DNA from: Pseudomonadaceae bacterium
GTDB taxonomy: Bacteria > Pseudomonadota > Gammaproteobacteria > Pseudomonadales > Azotimanducaceae
Length of the DNA: 64,000 nt
NCBI GenBank assembly: GCA_024743435.1
Contig: JANSWO010000003.1
Location: forward strand, 62,001 to 126,000
Reading direction: 5' to 3'
Positions 37,544 through 47,632 of this stretch are shown here, in pieces (position 1 is the stretch's first letter; every line of letters begins with the position of its first letter). The notes below the pieces were generated by a model that was not told the origin of the DNA, searched no databases, and saw only the letters and a list, made by a program, of their open reading frames with translations. Both the position numbers and the translations under genes were made by a program.

Positions 37544-38605
37544 ATGAGCGTAGAGCCAGATCGATTGATTGCACCCGACAGCAGTCCGGTAGAGCGCCGC
37601 GCGGACCACGCGCTGCGGCCGTTACGCCTGGCCGACTATGTCGGTCAGAACGCGATGAAAGAGCAGATGGAAATTGCCATCGAAGCGGCTCGTCGTCGTG
37701 GCGATGCGCTCGACCATACGCTGATCTTTGGACCACCCGGGCTCGGCAAGACGACGCTTGCGCACATCATTGCTAACGAGATGGACGTGGCGCTTAAGTC
37801 GACGTCGGGGCCTGTGCTTGAGCGCCCGGGCGATCTCGCGGCGATGCTGACCAATCTGGAAGCGGGCGATGTCTTGTTCGTCGATGAAATCCATCGTCTG
37901 TCGCCGGTTGTCGAAGAGATTCTGTACCCCGCCCTCGAGGATTATCAGCTCGATATTCTGATTGGTGAGGGGCCAGCTGCTCGCTCCCTGAAGCTGGAAC
38001 TGCCTCGCTTTACGTTGGTTGGCGCAACTACCCGGGCTGGGCTGCTCACATCACCGCTGCGAGACCGCTTTGGCATCGTTCAGCGTCTCGAGTTCTACGA
38101 TGTCGAGCAAGTGACGAAAATCGTCATTCGCTCTGCCGCGATGCTCGAGATTGTCATTGAGGCTGATGGTGCGCGTGAGATTGCTTGCCGCTCGCGTGGC
38201 ACGCCGCGGATCGCCAATCGTCTGCTGCGACGGGTTCGCGACTACGCTGAGGTGAAGGGCGACGGCGTTGTTACCCGTGAGGTGGCAGACAAAGCGCTGG
38301 TCATGCTGAATGTCGATCGCGAAGGCTTTGACGCGATGGATCGACGCGTGTTGACAACCATTATCGAGAAATTTGATGGCGGTCCGGTCGGCGCGGACTC
38401 GCTTGCAGCGGCCATCAATGAAGAGCGCGACAACATCGAGGACGTACTCGAGCCATACCTGATTCAGCAGGGGTTCATGATGCGTACGCCAAGAGGGAGG
38501 GTAGTAACCGAGAAAGCTTATCGGCATCTCGGTCTGCCTGCCGCAAAAGGCGCGCAACCGATGCAATCTGAAATTGCGGGTCTGGAGTCACCGGATCCCG
38601 ACTAA
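37544..38605 (+). CDS. ruvB: Holliday junction branch-migration ATPase RuvB
   Basis: 353 aa AAA+ ATPase. N-terminal [12 protein letters not shown], Walker [13 protein letters not shown], Walker B VDEIHRL, sensor 1 GATTRAGLL, sensor 2 [18 protein letters not shown] and a winged-helix C-terminus with the [10 protein letters not shown]-like [17 protein letters not shown]. It drives branch migration with RuvA. Last gene of ruvCAB. Confidence 0.97.
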   Translation: MSVEPDRLIAPDSSPVERRADHALRPLRLADYVGQNAMKEQMEIAIEAARRRGDALDHTLIFGPPGLGKTTLAHIIANEMDVALKSTSGPVLERPGDLAAMLTNLEAGDVLFVDEIHRLSPVVEEILYPALEDYQLDILIGEGPAARSLKLELPRFTLVGATTRAGLLTSPLRDRFGIVQRLEFYDVEQVTKIVIRSAAMLEIVIEADGAREIACRSRGTPRIANRLLRRVRDYAEVKGDGVVTREVADKALVMLNVDREGFDAMDRRVLTTIIEKFDGGPVGADSLAAAINEERDNIEDVLEPYLIQQGFMMRTPRGRVVTEKAYRHLGLPAAKGAQPMQSEIAGLESPDPD

Positions 38606-38662
38606 CACTGGTTCGGCGCGCTGCCGGCCCTCGTACAGGACGAACAGGAACAGTCTTTAGTC

Positions 38663-39340
38663 ATGCCTGAACAGTTATCAGTCTTTGAGCTCGTCGCGAA
38701 TGCGTCGATTGTTGTGCAGGCCATCATGGCCTCGCTGTTGCTCGCCTCGGTCGTGTCGTGGGTCATGATTTTCCAGCGCTGGTTCACGTTGCGCCGAGCC
38801 CTGCGCACGGTGACGGAGTTTGAAGAGCATTTCTGGTCCGGTATCGATCTGCGAAAACTGTATTCCGAGTTGAGTTCTGCTGGCGATGCGCAGGGAATCG
38901 AGACGGTGTTCGTTGCCGGCTTCAAAGAATTCACGCGCATGAGCGAGCAGAGCGGTACAGATCGAGAAACGATCATGGCCGGTGTGCAGCGAGCCATGCG
39001 TATCGCAGTCAACCGGGAGGAGGAACGCCTGGAGGCGCACTTGCCGTTTCTCGCCACGGTTGGTTCCACCAGTCCTTATGTGGGCCTGTTCGGCACCGTG
39101 TGGGGAATCATGAATAGCTTTCGCTCGCTGGCAAACATGTCCCAGGCAACGCTGGCATCCGTTGCCCCGGGTATCTCGGAGGCGCTGATCGCGACCGCGA
39201 TTGGCCTGTTTGCCGCGATTCCTGCCGTCATTGGTTACAACCGCTTCTCCGCCAGAGTCGAGACCATAATGAAGCGCTACGAAGCCTTCAGCGATGAACT
39301 GGTGGGCATTCTCGAGCGCGCTGCGCACAGCAAGAAGTAA
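38663..39340 (+). CDS. tolQ: Tol-Pal system proton channel subunit TolQ
   Basis: 225 aa with three membrane helices (about residues 15-40, 130-155 and 165-190) of the MotA/TolQ/ExbB family; GLFGTVWGIMNSF and APGISEALIATAIGLFAAIPAVIGYN are diagnostic. With TolR it converts proton-motive force into TolA movement. The thioesterase ybgC, which often starts this operon, is absent; ruvB lies 57 bp upstream. Confidence 0.96.
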   Translation: MPEQLSVFELVANASIVVQAIMASLLLASVVSWVMIFQRWFTLRRALRTVTEFEEHFWSGIDLRKLYSELSSAGDAQGIETVFVAGFKEFTRMSEQSGTDRETIMAGVQRAMRIAVNREEERLEAHLPFLATVGSTSPYVGLFGTVWGIMNSFRSLANMSQATLASVAPGISEALIATAIGLFAAIPAVIGYNRFSARVETIMKRYEAFSDELVGILERAAHSKK

Positions 39341-39353
39341 CGGAGCTATTCGG

Positions 39354-39791
39354 ATGGCTAATCGCCGAAAACCGATGTCCGAGATCAACGTCGTGCCCTA
39401 CATCGATGTGATGCTGGTGCTGCTCGTGATCTTTATGGCAACTGCGCCGCTGCTCACCCAGGGGGTGACCGTCGACTTGCCGGATGCGCCCTCGGAACCC
39501 ATAACGGATACCGAGGATGATCCGCTGGTCGTATCCATGCGCCTTGATGGCGCCATTTTCGTCAACCTTGGTATCTCTGATAGCGAGGATACGGGCACTC
39601 GCGTCACCGAGTTTTCGCTGGCCGAGCAGGCCGGCAAGATCATGCGCGCGCGGCCGGATGTGCCCGTCTATGTTCGGGCTGACCATGGCCTGGACTATGG
39701 CCGCGTCGTGAAAATCATGACGGTGCTGCAGGCAGCGGGTGCAAAAAGCGTCGGCCTGATCACCGAACCACCGAGCGCGCTGGGCGCTTAG
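39354..39791 (+). CDS. tolR: Tol-Pal system subunit TolR
   Basis: 145 aa ExbD/TolR protein. The single membrane helix VVPYIDVMLVLLVIFMATAP contains the proton-path aspartate, and the periplasmic domain ends VGLITEPP. The ATG at 39354 is chosen over an upstream in-frame one because it gives the family N-terminus (MANRRKPMSEINVVPY). It follows tolQ by 13 bp. Confidence 0.95.
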   Translation: MANRRKPMSEINVVPYIDVMLVLLVIFMATAPLLTQGVTVDLPDAPSEPITDTEDDPLVVSMRLDGAIFVNLGISDSEDTGTRVTEFSLAEQAGKIMRARPDVPVYVRADHGLDYGRVVKIMTVLQAAGAKSVGLITEPPSALGA

Positions 39792-39808
39792 GTCACAGGC
39801 AGTCTGGC

Positions 39809-40537
39809 GTGACCTTCCGCAGCTATATCTTCCCGTTCCTGTTAGCGCTTGCTCTGCACGTGCTGGCTGTCGGCGCGCTGATGATTGGCTTCGAGCCCGA
39901 AGCGAGTGAGCGTAAGCTGATCAAACCGCAGATCGTGACTTCCAAACTCATCGTGCTGGAACCGAAATCGGTTGCGCGACCAGCGCCGCCCGCCGTGACA
40001 CCAAAACCGCAACCGGTGCCTGACAATTCAGCGCAGCAGGCGGCAGCTGCAAAGGCTGCGCAGCAGAAAGCGGCGCGAGAGGCAGCTGAGCGCGCCAGGA
40101 GGCTTGCCGAGCAGGAAGCGGCGGAGAAACAGAAGGTCAATGATGAGATCGCTCGGCAACAACGACTCGCCGAATTGGCGAGTGCAAGTTTTGATGATGC
40201 GCTTGCTGAGGAAGTCAGCAACATCGAAGAGGCCAATGCCGAACAGGTCGCCGCGAGCTTTCGTCAGCTGATTTATCAGCGCATCGTCAGCAATTGGTCC
40301 AGGCCACCCAGTGCGCGCAATGGGATGCAGGCATTGCTGCGCGTGGAGCTGGTGCCTACCGGTGATGTGGTGGGTGTAACTGTGGTTGAGAGCAGCGGCA
40401 ACGCAGCTTTTGATCAATCTGCGGAGGCGGCTGTGCGCAAGGCCCGCAAATTTGACGTGCCGAAGGAATCGGCGGCGTTCGAGAAATTTTTCCGGCGCTT
40501 CACAGTGCTGTTCAAACCAGAGGATTTGTTACGTTGA
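39809..40537 (+). CDS. tolA: Tol-Pal system protein TolA
   Basis: 242 aa, shorter than the ~420-aa E. coli protein. One N-terminal membrane helix (IFPFLLALALHVLAVGALMIG) precedes a proline-rich stretch and an Ala/Lys/Glu/Arg coiled coil of only about 60 residues (69-130), then a C-terminal TonB-like domain (YQRIVSNWSRPPSARNGMQALLRVEL) that contacts TolB/Pal. GTG start. The short coiled coil implies a shorter reach across the periplasm. Confidence 0.93.
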   Translation: MTFRSYIFPFLLALALHVLAVGALMIGFEPEASERKLIKPQIVTSKLIVLEPKSVARPAPPAVTPKPQPVPDNSAQQAAAAKAAQQKAAREAAERARRLAEQEAAEKQKVNDEIARQQRLAELASASFDDALAEEVSNIEEANAEQVAASFRQLIYQRIVSNWSRPPSARNGMQALLRVELVPTGDVVGVTVVESSGNAAFDQSAEAAVRKARKFDVPKESAAFEKFFRRFTVLFKPEDLLR

Positions 40538-41865
40538 ACATCAACGCCCTTCGTCCACTCACCGCGCGCATTGCGATCGCGCTGCTGCTGGCCATGCTGG
40601 CTGGCGCTGGCTCGGCCCAGACATTGGACACCATTGTCATCGACTCGGGTAATGACAACCCGTTGAGCATCGCGGTTGTGCCCTTCGGTCAGAGCGGCAT
40701 TGAGGGAGTCGACAATATCGGCTCCATCATTGGCTTTGACCTTGCGCGCACAGGCCAGTTTGCGCCGGTCGATAGCAACAATATGTTGTCTTATCCCACG
40801 GCTCGTAGTGAGATCTTCTTTCGCGACTGGCGCATTCTCAACGCCGAGTACCTGGTGACTGGTACTGCGGCTGTCGATGCTTCGGGTGTGACGGTTGTCA
40901 GCTATGCGCTGTATGACGTGAATAGCGAGCGTGAGCTACTCGCGCGCAGTTTTACGGGCGGCCGCGATCAGTGGCGGGATTTTGCCCACCGCATTGCCGA
41001 TGAGATTTTTGAGAAGGTAACGGGTTTGCCTGGGGCATTCTCGACGAAAATCGTTTATGTGCTGGCGCAAAACCTGGGCACCGAGTCCGCTCGATATCGC
41101 CTGGAGCTTGCGGACACAGACGGCCGCCGGGCGCGGACCCTGTTCGATTCCTCTGCGCCGCTGCTGTCACCGTCCTGGTCACCCGATGGCAAACGCATCG
41201 CTTATGTCTCGTTCGAGACTGGCCGCAGTTCTGTCGTCATCCAGGATCTCGCCAGTGGCGCGCGCGAACAGGTGTCGAGCATTCCCGGGCTCAATAGCGC
41301 GCCCGCCTTCTCTCCGGATGGTCGCAAGCTCGCCCTAGTGCTGTCGAAAGATGGCAACCCGGAGATTTACGTCATGGACCTTGCGACGCGAGCGTTGCAG
41401 CGCATAACACGCAACTACAACATCGACACCGAGCCGCGCTGGATGGGCGATGGCAAATCCCTGATTTTTACCTCTGATCGTAGTGGCAAGCCCCAGATCT
41501 ACCGGGTTGAGCTGGCGAGCGGGCTCACCGAAAGATTGACCTATGAGGGTGACTACAACGCCAAAGCGAGCTTGCTGCCGGATGAGGAAACCATGGTCTT
41601 TGTGCATCGTCAGAACGGCGTTTTCCACATCGCCTGGCTGGATATGGCGCGCGATGATCTGCGAGTCCTGACGAAGACTTCCCTGGATGAGTCGCCCTCG
41701 TTGGCTCCGAACGGCGCGATGTTGATATATGCGACGCAAAACCGGGGTAGAGGTATACTCGCGGCCGTCTCCACCGACGGATCGGCGCGTTATCGCCTGC
41801 CATCGTCGTTCGGTGACGTGCGTGAGCCAGCCTGGTCGCCATACCTCGATGCGGTTATCGACTAA
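40534..41865 (+). CDS. tolB: Tol-Pal system periplasmic propeller TolB
   Basis: 443 aa. The signal peptide ends near AGAGSAQ, then an N-terminal alpha/beta domain (about 30-165) and a six-bladed propeller with PD40 repeats such as SPSWSPDGKRIAYVSFE and APAFSPDGRKLALVLS. It binds Pal and links it to TolA. The TTG start overlaps the tolA stop (TTGA). Confidence 0.95.
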   Translation: MNINALRPLTARIAIALLLAMLAGAGSAQTLDTIVIDSGNDNPLSIAVVPFGQSGIEGVDNIGSIIGFDLARTGQFAPVDSNNMLSYPTARSEIFFRDWRILNAEYLVTGTAAVDASGVTVVSYALYDVNSERELLARSFTGGRDQWRDFAHRIADEIFEKVTGLPGAFSTKIVYVLAQNLGTESARYRLELADTDGRRARTLFDSSAPLLSPSWSPDGKRIAYVSFETGRSSVVIQDLASGAREQVSSIPGLNSAPAFSPDGRKLALVLSKDGNPEIYVMDLATRALQRITRNYNIDTEPRWMGDGKSLIFTSDRSGKPQIYRVELASGLTERLTYEGDYNAKASLLPDEETMVFVHRQNGVFHIAWLDMARDDLRVLTKTSLDESPSLAPNGAMLIYATQNRGRGILAAVSTDGSARYRLPSSFGDVREPAWSPYLDAVID

Positions 41866-42176
41866 GCTGGTGTAACGCACAGCGATACTGAAATTCACAA
41901 TCGGAAATTCAGGGAAAACAGAGTACCAGGAGTGTTCGCCTCGGCCGCCACTCGGCGCGAAAGCGTCGCGGTGATAGCTGGATCGAATGCTTGAATTCTT
42001 GAACCGCGGGCGCTGACCCCAGGTCCGCAGTTCAAATACGACACCCAGACTGCCCATCAAGGACACGATGTCCCGAGGGTGGTGCAGGGAGCAAACCCAA
42101 GCTGTACTGCGATCAAGGCCTGCCGCGCGCTATAGGCGTGTTGTAAGCCTGAAAATCGCAAGACAAGGAGATATTG
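41866..42176. other. 311-bp spacer between tolB and pal
   Basis: No coding sequence, RNA gene or clear terminator is recognised. The spacer is much longer than elsewhere in this operon, so pal may have its own promoter here, as in other gammaproteobacteria; I cannot place one with confidence. Confidence 0.5.
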
Positions 42177-42713
42177 ATGACTATCCAGTGGATACGCACT
42201 GCGATTTTTGGCCTGACTGCGAGCTTGCTGCTGGCGGCCTGTGGCGGTAACGCCCCGGAGCCCCAAACGCCTGCTACCGAGCCTGAAGTGGCTGACACAA
42301 CGCCGGTCGCACCGCGCGCACCTGAGCCTGAGCCGCCGGCATTCAGCCCGAACGGCGACCCCTATGTCCCGGGAACCACCCGGCTGTTGAACCGTACGTT
42401 CTACTTCGCTTACGACTCCTCAGTGCTTTCGCCTGATGATCTGGCCATGCTCGAAGTGCACGCGACGGTGTTGCGGGAGAACCCAAGCCGTAGCGTTGTC
42501 ATTGAAGGGCACTGTGATGAGCGCGGTACGCGCGAATACAACCTCGCGCTCGGTGAGCGTCGCGGCAACTCTGTGCGCAGCTTCCTGGTGTCAGCCGGCG
42601 TGCCCGCCAGCCGCATCGAGACGGTGAGCTATGGCGAAGAGCGGCCTGAAGATCCGGGTCATTCGGAATCGGCTTATCAGCGAAATCGTCGCGCGATCGT
42701 TCAGTACCGTTAG
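42177..42713 (+). CDS. pal: Peptidoglycan-associated lipoprotein Pal
   Basis: 178 aa. Lipobox LLAACGG, a Pro/Glu-rich linker, then an OmpA-like domain with peptidoglycan-binding residues in YFAYDSSVL, VIEGHCDERGTREYNLALGERR and the closing YQRNRRAIVQYR. It anchors the outer membrane to the wall. AGGAG lies six bases before the ATG. Confidence 0.96.
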   Translation: MTIQWIRTAIFGLTASLLLAACGGNAPEPQTPATEPEVADTTPVAPRAPEPEPPAFSPNGDPYVPGTTRLLNRTFYFAYDSSVLSPDDLAMLEVHATVLRENPSRSVVIEGHCDERGTREYNLALGERRGNSVRSFLVSAGVPASRIETVSYGEERPEDPGHSESAYQRNRRAIVQYR

Positions 42714-42756
42714 TTCGGTTCAGATCTGACGTCAAACGACCAAGCGAGGCTTACGA

Positions 42757-43737
42757 ATGAAAGGCTGCATCAGGCGCAACAGCGCATCAGACACGCATAA
42801 CATCAACGGAGCGTTTGCACGCTGCGGGCGTGTTGCGATGTTTGTGTTTGCAGGTCTGTCGGCCTCGCTTTCACTGGCCGCTGTGCCGGTGGTCGAATCG
42901 CGTTCAAGCGATGAAACCCCCGGCATCGCTGCCGGCAATCCGGTGCCTTCACCGTCCGCTCAGCCGAGTTCGACGGCAGGCGCACCTGTTGGGGCTGACC
43001 AAGGTTCCCGGCTGACCACGCTCTACTACCAGATTCAGCTCATGCAGGAAGAACTGCGTCAGCTGCGAGGGCAGCTGGAAGAGCAGCAATTTGTGATTGA
43101 TCGGCTGCGGCGTGACCAACGAGAGCAGTACCTGGATCTCGATGGCCGAGTTGCCTCTCTCGCGAGTAATGCGGTTAGCACTGCGGCGGTGAATCAAGCG
43201 CCTGCGGCTTCGAATCAAGCGCCTGCGGCGACTTCTCCTAAAGAGTCTGCGGCTGCTAATAACGAACAACCCGGCGCCAGTGAAAGCCAGCCCGCGGCCA
43301 ACCCGATCCAATCAACCACGCGTCCGGTTACGGCTGCACGGCCGGCGTCCAGTTCCGCCTCCGCCGCCGAGCAACAGTCATACAACGCAGCCATTGCACT
43401 GATGCGTGACAAGCGCTTCGATGAATCCGTTGATGCGTTCAATCAGTTGGTGGTTGATCATCCGAACGGCGCACTGACACCGAATGCGTTTTACTGGTTG
43501 GGCGAGTTGTACCTTGCCAAGAATGAGCTGGAGCAATCCAGACAGTCGTTTACCCAGGTCATGAACCTGTATCCGGATCACCGCAAAGTGCCCGATGCGA
43601 TCTACAAGCTGGGCGTGGTGTTCAGCCTGCTAGGTGACAGCCGTCGTTCGCTGGAATTGCTGAAACGAGTGCAGACGGATTATCCAGGTTCGAGTGCTGC
43701 TGGCCTAGCTGACAGTTACGCTGCCGAGCTGCAGTAG
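42757..43737 (+). CDS. cpoB: Cell division coordinator CpoB (YbgF)
   Basis: 326 aa. A signal-like hydrophobic segment (VAMFVFAGLSASLSLAAVP), a trimerising coiled coil (YYQIQLMQEELRQLRGQLEEQ), a low-complexity Ala/Pro/Asn/Gln linker with the repeated NQAPAASNQAPAAT, then TPR repeats (YNAAIALMRDKRFDESVDAF, ALTPNAFYWLGELYLAKNE, DAIYKLGVVFSLLGDS). It coordinates PBP1B with Tol during constriction. Last gene of the tol-pal cluster. Confidence 0.94.
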   Translation: MKGCIRRNSASDTHNINGAFARCGRVAMFVFAGLSASLSLAAVPVVESRSSDETPGIAAGNPVPSPSAQPSSTAGAPVGADQGSRLTTLYYQIQLMQEELRQLRGQLEEQQFVIDRLRRDQREQYLDLDGRVASLASNAVSTAAVNQAPAASNQAPAATSPKESAAANNEQPGASESQPAANPIQSTTRPVTAARPASSSASAAEQQSYNAAIALMRDKRFDESVDAFNQLVVDHPNGALTPNAFYWLGELYLAKNELEQSRQSFTQVMNLYPDHRKVPDAIYKLGVVFSLLGDSRRSLELLKRVQTDYPGSSAAGLADSYAAELQ

Positions 43738-43771
43738 CGCCTCGCGCGACTGTTTGTCCCACGCCTGAGTC

Positions 43772-44422
43772 ATGTCCGAGCCCGCCCTGAGAATCACCGA
43801 GGTTTTCCACTCACTTCAGGGTGAAACCAGCACTGCCGGGCTACCAACCGTATTCGTCCGCCTCACCGGCTGCCCATTGCGCTGCCAGTATTGTGATACC
43901 GCGTATGCCTTCAGTGGCGGAGAGATGCGTAGCATCGACGATCTTCTCACGCAGGTAACCGGCTATGGCGCTCGCCATGTCACGGTGACCGGTGGCGAGC
44001 CACTGGCGCAGCCTGATTGCCACGTGCTTCTGGCCAAGCTCGCCGACGCCGGCTTCGATGTTGGGCTGGAAACCAGCGGCGCTCTTGATGTCACCGGCGT
44101 CGATCACCGGATTCGGCGAATTATCGATCTGAAAACACCGGGCTCCGGCGAGGTTGGTCGCAACCTGTGGTCGAACCTTGCCGACGTTCGCGAGAGTGAT
44201 CAGATCAAGTTCGTAATCTGCTCCCGGCAAGACTACGACTGGGCTCGCTTGAAGAGTGATGAATACGATTTATACGGGCGGGCTGGTGAAGTGCTCTTTT
44301 CGCCAAGTTTTACTGAGCTGGAGCCGTCGACCCTGGCGGCATGGATACTGGAAGATCGCCTGCCGGTAAGATTTCAGCTGCAGTTGCACAAAATTCTCTG
44401 GAATGACGAACCTGGACGTTAG
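43772..44422 (+). CDS. queE: 7-carboxy-7-deazaguanine synthase
   Basis: 216 aa radical SAM enzyme of the queuosine/PreQ0 pathway. The cluster-binding cysteines are in TGCPLRCQYCDTAYAF (CX3CX2C), preceded by FHSLQGE and followed by VTVTGGEPLAQ. It converts 6-carboxytetrahydropterin to CDG. It lies 34 bp after cpoB and 73 bp before queC. Confidence 0.94.
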   Translation: MSEPALRITEVFHSLQGETSTAGLPTVFVRLTGCPLRCQYCDTAYAFSGGEMRSIDDLLTQVTGYGARHVTVTGGEPLAQPDCHVLLAKLADAGFDVGLETSGALDVTGVDHRIRRIIDLKTPGSGEVGRNLWSNLADVRESDQIKFVICSRQDYDWARLKSDEYDLYGRAGEVLFSPSFTELEPSTLAAWILEDRLPVRFQLQLHKILWNDEPGR

Positions 44423-44495
44423 CGTCTGGCGTTCATCGATCAATGAACCAAGCGATACTGGCGGGTAGCCAAAAAACCGCGCCAAGAGAGTGAGC

Positions 44496-45206
44496 GTGAA
44501 CGAGCAAACAGCACCAACAACTCGCGAGGCGATTGTCCTGCTTTCTGGCGGTCTCGATTCTGCGACGGTATTGGCCAAAGCGTGCGCTGACGGTTTCCAG
44601 TGCCGAACCATGGCGTTCAACTATGGTCAGCGCCACTGCGCCGAACTGGACGCGGCTGCACGCATTGCAAATCACGCGAACGTCCTTGAACACCGGGTTG
44701 TCGACATTGACCTCGCGGTTTTTGGTGGCTCGGCGCTAACGGATGACACGCTTTCAGTCCCCCAGGCGCCCAGTGAAGGCATTCCGATTACCTATGTACC
44801 CGCGCGTAACACCATATTTTTGAGCTACGCGCTGGGTCTTGCTGAGGTCACGCGGGCTCGCGATATCTTCATCGGTGTAAATGCCGTGGATTACTCCGGG
44901 TATCCGGATTGTCGCCCGGACTTTGTGGCCGCCTTTGAAACCATGGCGAACCTCGCGACTAAAGCGGGCACCGAAGGCGACTCAATTCGTATCGGCACGC
45001 CGCTGATCAATCTGAGTAAAGGCGAGATCATTTCACTGGGCTTGTCGCTCGGCGTTGACTACAGCCAGACTGTCTCCTGTTACCAGGCGAGCGATGCGGG
45101 TGAAGCTTGCGGCCAGTGTGATGCCTGTCGCCTGCGTCGGGATGGCTTTGCGGCCGCTGGAGTTGCTGATCCCACGCGTTACCGTCAGGATGCGATGTTG
45201 GGATAG
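44496..45206 (+). CDS. queC: 7-cyano-7-deazaguanine synthase
   Basis: 236 aa. PP-loop ATPase motif [22 protein letters not shown], and a zinc-binding C-terminus with four cysteines (SCYQ...[11 protein letters not shown]). It turns CDG into preQ0 using ATP and ammonia. Two GTG codons are possible (44490, 44496); AAGAGAG sits at proper spacing only for the second. QueE and queC adjacent to tol-pal is the pseudomonad arrangement. Confidence 0.95.
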   Translation: MNEQTAPTTREAIVLLSGGLDSATVLAKACADGFQCRTMAFNYGQRHCAELDAAARIANHANVLEHRVVDIDLAVFGGSALTDDTLSVPQAPSEGIPITYVPARNTIFLSYALGLAEVTRARDIFIGVNAVDYSGYPDCRPDFVAAFETMANLATKAGTEGDSIRIGTPLINLSKGEIISLGLSLGVDYSQTVSCYQASDAGEACGQCDACRLRRDGFAAAGVADPTRYRQDAMLG

Positions 45207-45484
45207 GGGAGTCGCAACCGAATAGCGCACCGCCGAGGGTGTGGCTACATCGTCGACCTTCGGTCATAAGATGCCGTGGGCGGGCCATACATCGTCTCTG
45301 TCGTATTCCCTCATCTGACCCGCGCGTGTTGCATATGTCGTGTATGCCGCGGAGCAGTATTGAAGATGCCCGAGCGGTCGCCGAATCGGTAGAATTTAAC
45401 GGCGTTGCGGCCGAGCAACGCAAGGCCTTGTTCGAGCGCTCGATTTGCCAGTCCTATGGCCCACATTTTTAAGGAGCATGAGTC

Positions 45485-46741
45485 GTGAACAGCAGTGAGA
45501 TGGCGCCCCTGGACGGAGTTACGGTTGTTGAGATCGATAACTGGATGGCTGCACCGAGTGCGGGCGCAATTCTTGCCGATCTCGGAGCGACGGTGATCAA
45601 GGTCGAGCCGCTGACGGGTGATCCGATGCGCCAGAAAGGACGGCCGCCCAAGTTTCCCGAGCCGCCTGACAACGTGGATGCCCTCAAGAGCTACGATTGG
45701 CAGTTCGATGTCGACAACCGTGGCAAACAGTCCATCTTGGTAGCGCTCGACAAGCCAGAGGGCCAGGCGTTGGTACACAAGCTTGTCGCGTCTGCCGATA
45801 TCTTCATGTGCAACCTGCTGCGGCGCCGGCAGGAAAAGTTCCGGCTCGATCCAGACAGCCTGTTCGCAGTGCGCAAGAACCTCGTGCACGCCACGCTGAC
45901 TGGCTACGGTACCGACGGACGAGAAGCCCAACGCCCCGGCTATGATGTCACGGCCTTCTTTGGCCGCTCTGGGTTGTACGACGCTATGCGTGACGGTTCC
46001 GATGGTGTTGTCCCTATGGCGCGGCCTGCGCAGGGAGACCACACTGCCGGGCTTGCCCTGGTTGGTGCGATTCTGGCGGCACTCCGCCTTGCGGAAAAAA
46101 CAGGCGACGGCCAGGCCGTAGAGACCTCGCTGTTCGAAACGGCGATCTGGACACAGGCGTCTGACTACGCCACCACAGCGGTGGACGAAGCGCCGGTCAC
46201 GCACCGCTCGCGATTCCAGGCGTTGGGGCCGCAGTTCAATCGCTATCCCTGCGGTGATGGCAAATGGGTGGTATTCAACATGCCCGGGCACGATACGTTC
46301 GCGCCGTTTGCAAAAGCGCTCGGTCGGGAAGATTGGCTCGATGATCCTCGCTTTGCGGATAACTCCATTCGCTACCGCAACATGGAAGCCATGGTGCAAG
46401 AGGTTGATGAGACGCTGGCACAGCGCAGCCGTGACGAGTGGGGTGAGATATTCGATCGCCACGGCGTCATCTGGGGCCCCGTGTTAGGACTGCATGAAGT
46501 GCCAAGTGATCCGCAGGCGGAAGACATTGGCATGTTCCCAACCATCAACAGCCCGGATGTGGGTGACTATCGAACGGTGAATATTCCCATGCGTTTTCAC
46601 AACGCCAGCGTCGCGCCGCGAGGGCCGTCGCCAAAGCCGGGCGCGGACACAGATGGCGTGCTGGCGGGTGCCGGACTTGATCCCAACCAGATTGAAGCGC
46701 TGAAAAGCGCGGGGATTGTCAGAGCCAACGGCGACTCCTGA
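45485..46741 (+). CDS. CaiB/BaiF CoA-transferase
   Basis: 418 aa class III CoA-transferase: APLDGVTVVEIDNWMAAPSAGAILADLGATVIKVEP, DNRGKQSILVALDK, TGYGTDGREAQRPGYDVTAFF with the catalytic Asp, and ARPAQGDHTAGLALVGAILAAL. It would transfer CoA between acids; the substrate is unknown. GTG start with AAGGAG eight bases upstream. It converges on an enoyl-CoA hydratase operon (gap 4 bp), suggesting one acyl-CoA degradation locus. Confidence 0.9.
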   Translation: MNSSEMAPLDGVTVVEIDNWMAAPSAGAILADLGATVIKVEPLTGDPMRQKGRPPKFPEPPDNVDALKSYDWQFDVDNRGKQSILVALDKPEGQALVHKLVASADIFMCNLLRRRQEKFRLDPDSLFAVRKNLVHATLTGYGTDGREAQRPGYDVTAFFGRSGLYDAMRDGSDGVVPMARPAQGDHTAGLALVGAILAALRLAEKTGDGQAVETSLFETAIWTQASDYATTAVDEAPVTHRSRFQALGPQFNRYPCGDGKWVVFNMPGHDTFAPFAKALGREDWLDDPRFADNSIRYRNMEAMVQEVDETLAQRSRDEWGEIFDRHGVIWGPVLGLHEVPSDPQAEDIGMFPTINSPDVGDYRTVNIPMRFHNASVAPRGPSPKPGADTDGVLAGAGLDPNQIEALKSAGIVRANGDS

Positions 46742-46745
46742 CAAA

Positions 46746-47549
46746 CTATGAGCCGTTGTATACGGGCTTTCGCTTTTCCATGATCGCCTTGACGGCTTCT
46801 TTGCCATCCTCGCTGCCGAGGCCGCGTCCCACGTAACTCATTTCATTGCGCAGGTGAGCCTCGGCATCGACGCCCGCAAGGGCTCGAACGACGAGGCGCT
46901 TGGTTTGCCGGGCACCGATTGGTGACTGACTTGCAAGGTGTGCCAACGTGCCGAGGAATCGTTCGTCGAACGCCTCGTCATCAGCAACTTCACCCACGAT
47001 GCCCAGATCCAGCGCCTCGTCCGCGGGAAACATGCGTGGATCGAGCAGAAAGCGCATCGCTTTTTCGTGTCCGATCAACTGCGGCAGCGTCAGGGACAAA
47101 CCGCCATCAGGTGATGTGGCCGCGCGAATGTAGCCTGGATGCAGGCGCGCACTGCGTTTAGCGATCCGCATGTCTGCGCACATCGCCAGGGCCATTCCGG
47201 CGCCCACGGCAATGCCGTTGATGCCGGCGACAATGGGTTTGTCGCATTCCATTCGCATGCCGGTGTAAAAGCGAGATACCCAGTGCAGGTCGTCCAGAAC
47301 TCGATCCTGAGAAGACATACCGGATACGTCACTACTCGGTTCACGCGCCAGGTCGACGCCGGAGCAGAACGCATCACCGGAGCCGGTGATACCGATCACG
47401 CGGACATCGTCATCCTGCGCAGCCTTTTGTACCGCGTTGACGATTGACCAGCCGAGCTCATCGTTGCAGGCGTTTTTTCGTTCAGGACGGTTGAGAGTCA
47501 GTACGGCGACGTGGCCATGGGTTTCTTGCAGTAGAACGTCTTCCGACAC
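46746..47549 (-). CDS. Enoyl-CoA hydratase/isomerase (crotonase) 1
   Basis: 267 aa crotonase fold. Oxyanion-hole segments are GDAFCSGVDLA and NGIAVGAGMALAMCADMRIA. The usual first catalytic Glu region reads AATSPDGGLSLTLPQLIG, with Asp-Gly-Gly in place of the Glu-rich hydratase pattern, so a hydratase, isomerase or hydrolase reaction are all possible. GTG start with GGAG eight bases upstream. Third gene of the crotonase-P450-crotonase operon. Confidence 0.88.
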   Translation of the reverse strand: MSEDVLLQETHGHVAVLTLNRPERKNACNDELGWSIVNAVQKAAQDDDVRVIGITGSGDAFCSGVDLAREPSSDVSGMSSQDRVLDDLHWVSRFYTGMRMECDKPIVAGINGIAVGAGMALAMCADMRIAKRSARLHPGYIRAATSPDGGLSLTLPQLIGHEKAMRFLLDPRMFPADEALDLGIVGEVADDEAFDERFLGTLAHLASQSPIGARQTKRLVVRALAGVDAEAHLRNEMSYVGRGLGSEDGKEAVKAIMEKRKPVYNGS

Positions 47550-47632
47550 AGAGCACTCCGCGAGCAGGTTTTCAGTTGCTGTTTACGTTGCTGGCGATGG
47601 CTTGGCAAACCGAGCGCCGGCGAATCAGATGC

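Noticed and set aside
45207-45484. tRNA gene after queC, as seen in some pseudomonads
   Set aside because: No cloverleaf, TTCGA-type T loop or CCA end is present in this spacer.
45311-46462. 383-residue minus-strand open frame
   Set aside because: Lies antisense to the CaiB/BaiF gene, has no family character and an Arg/His-rich composition typical of a shadow frame in high-GC DNA.
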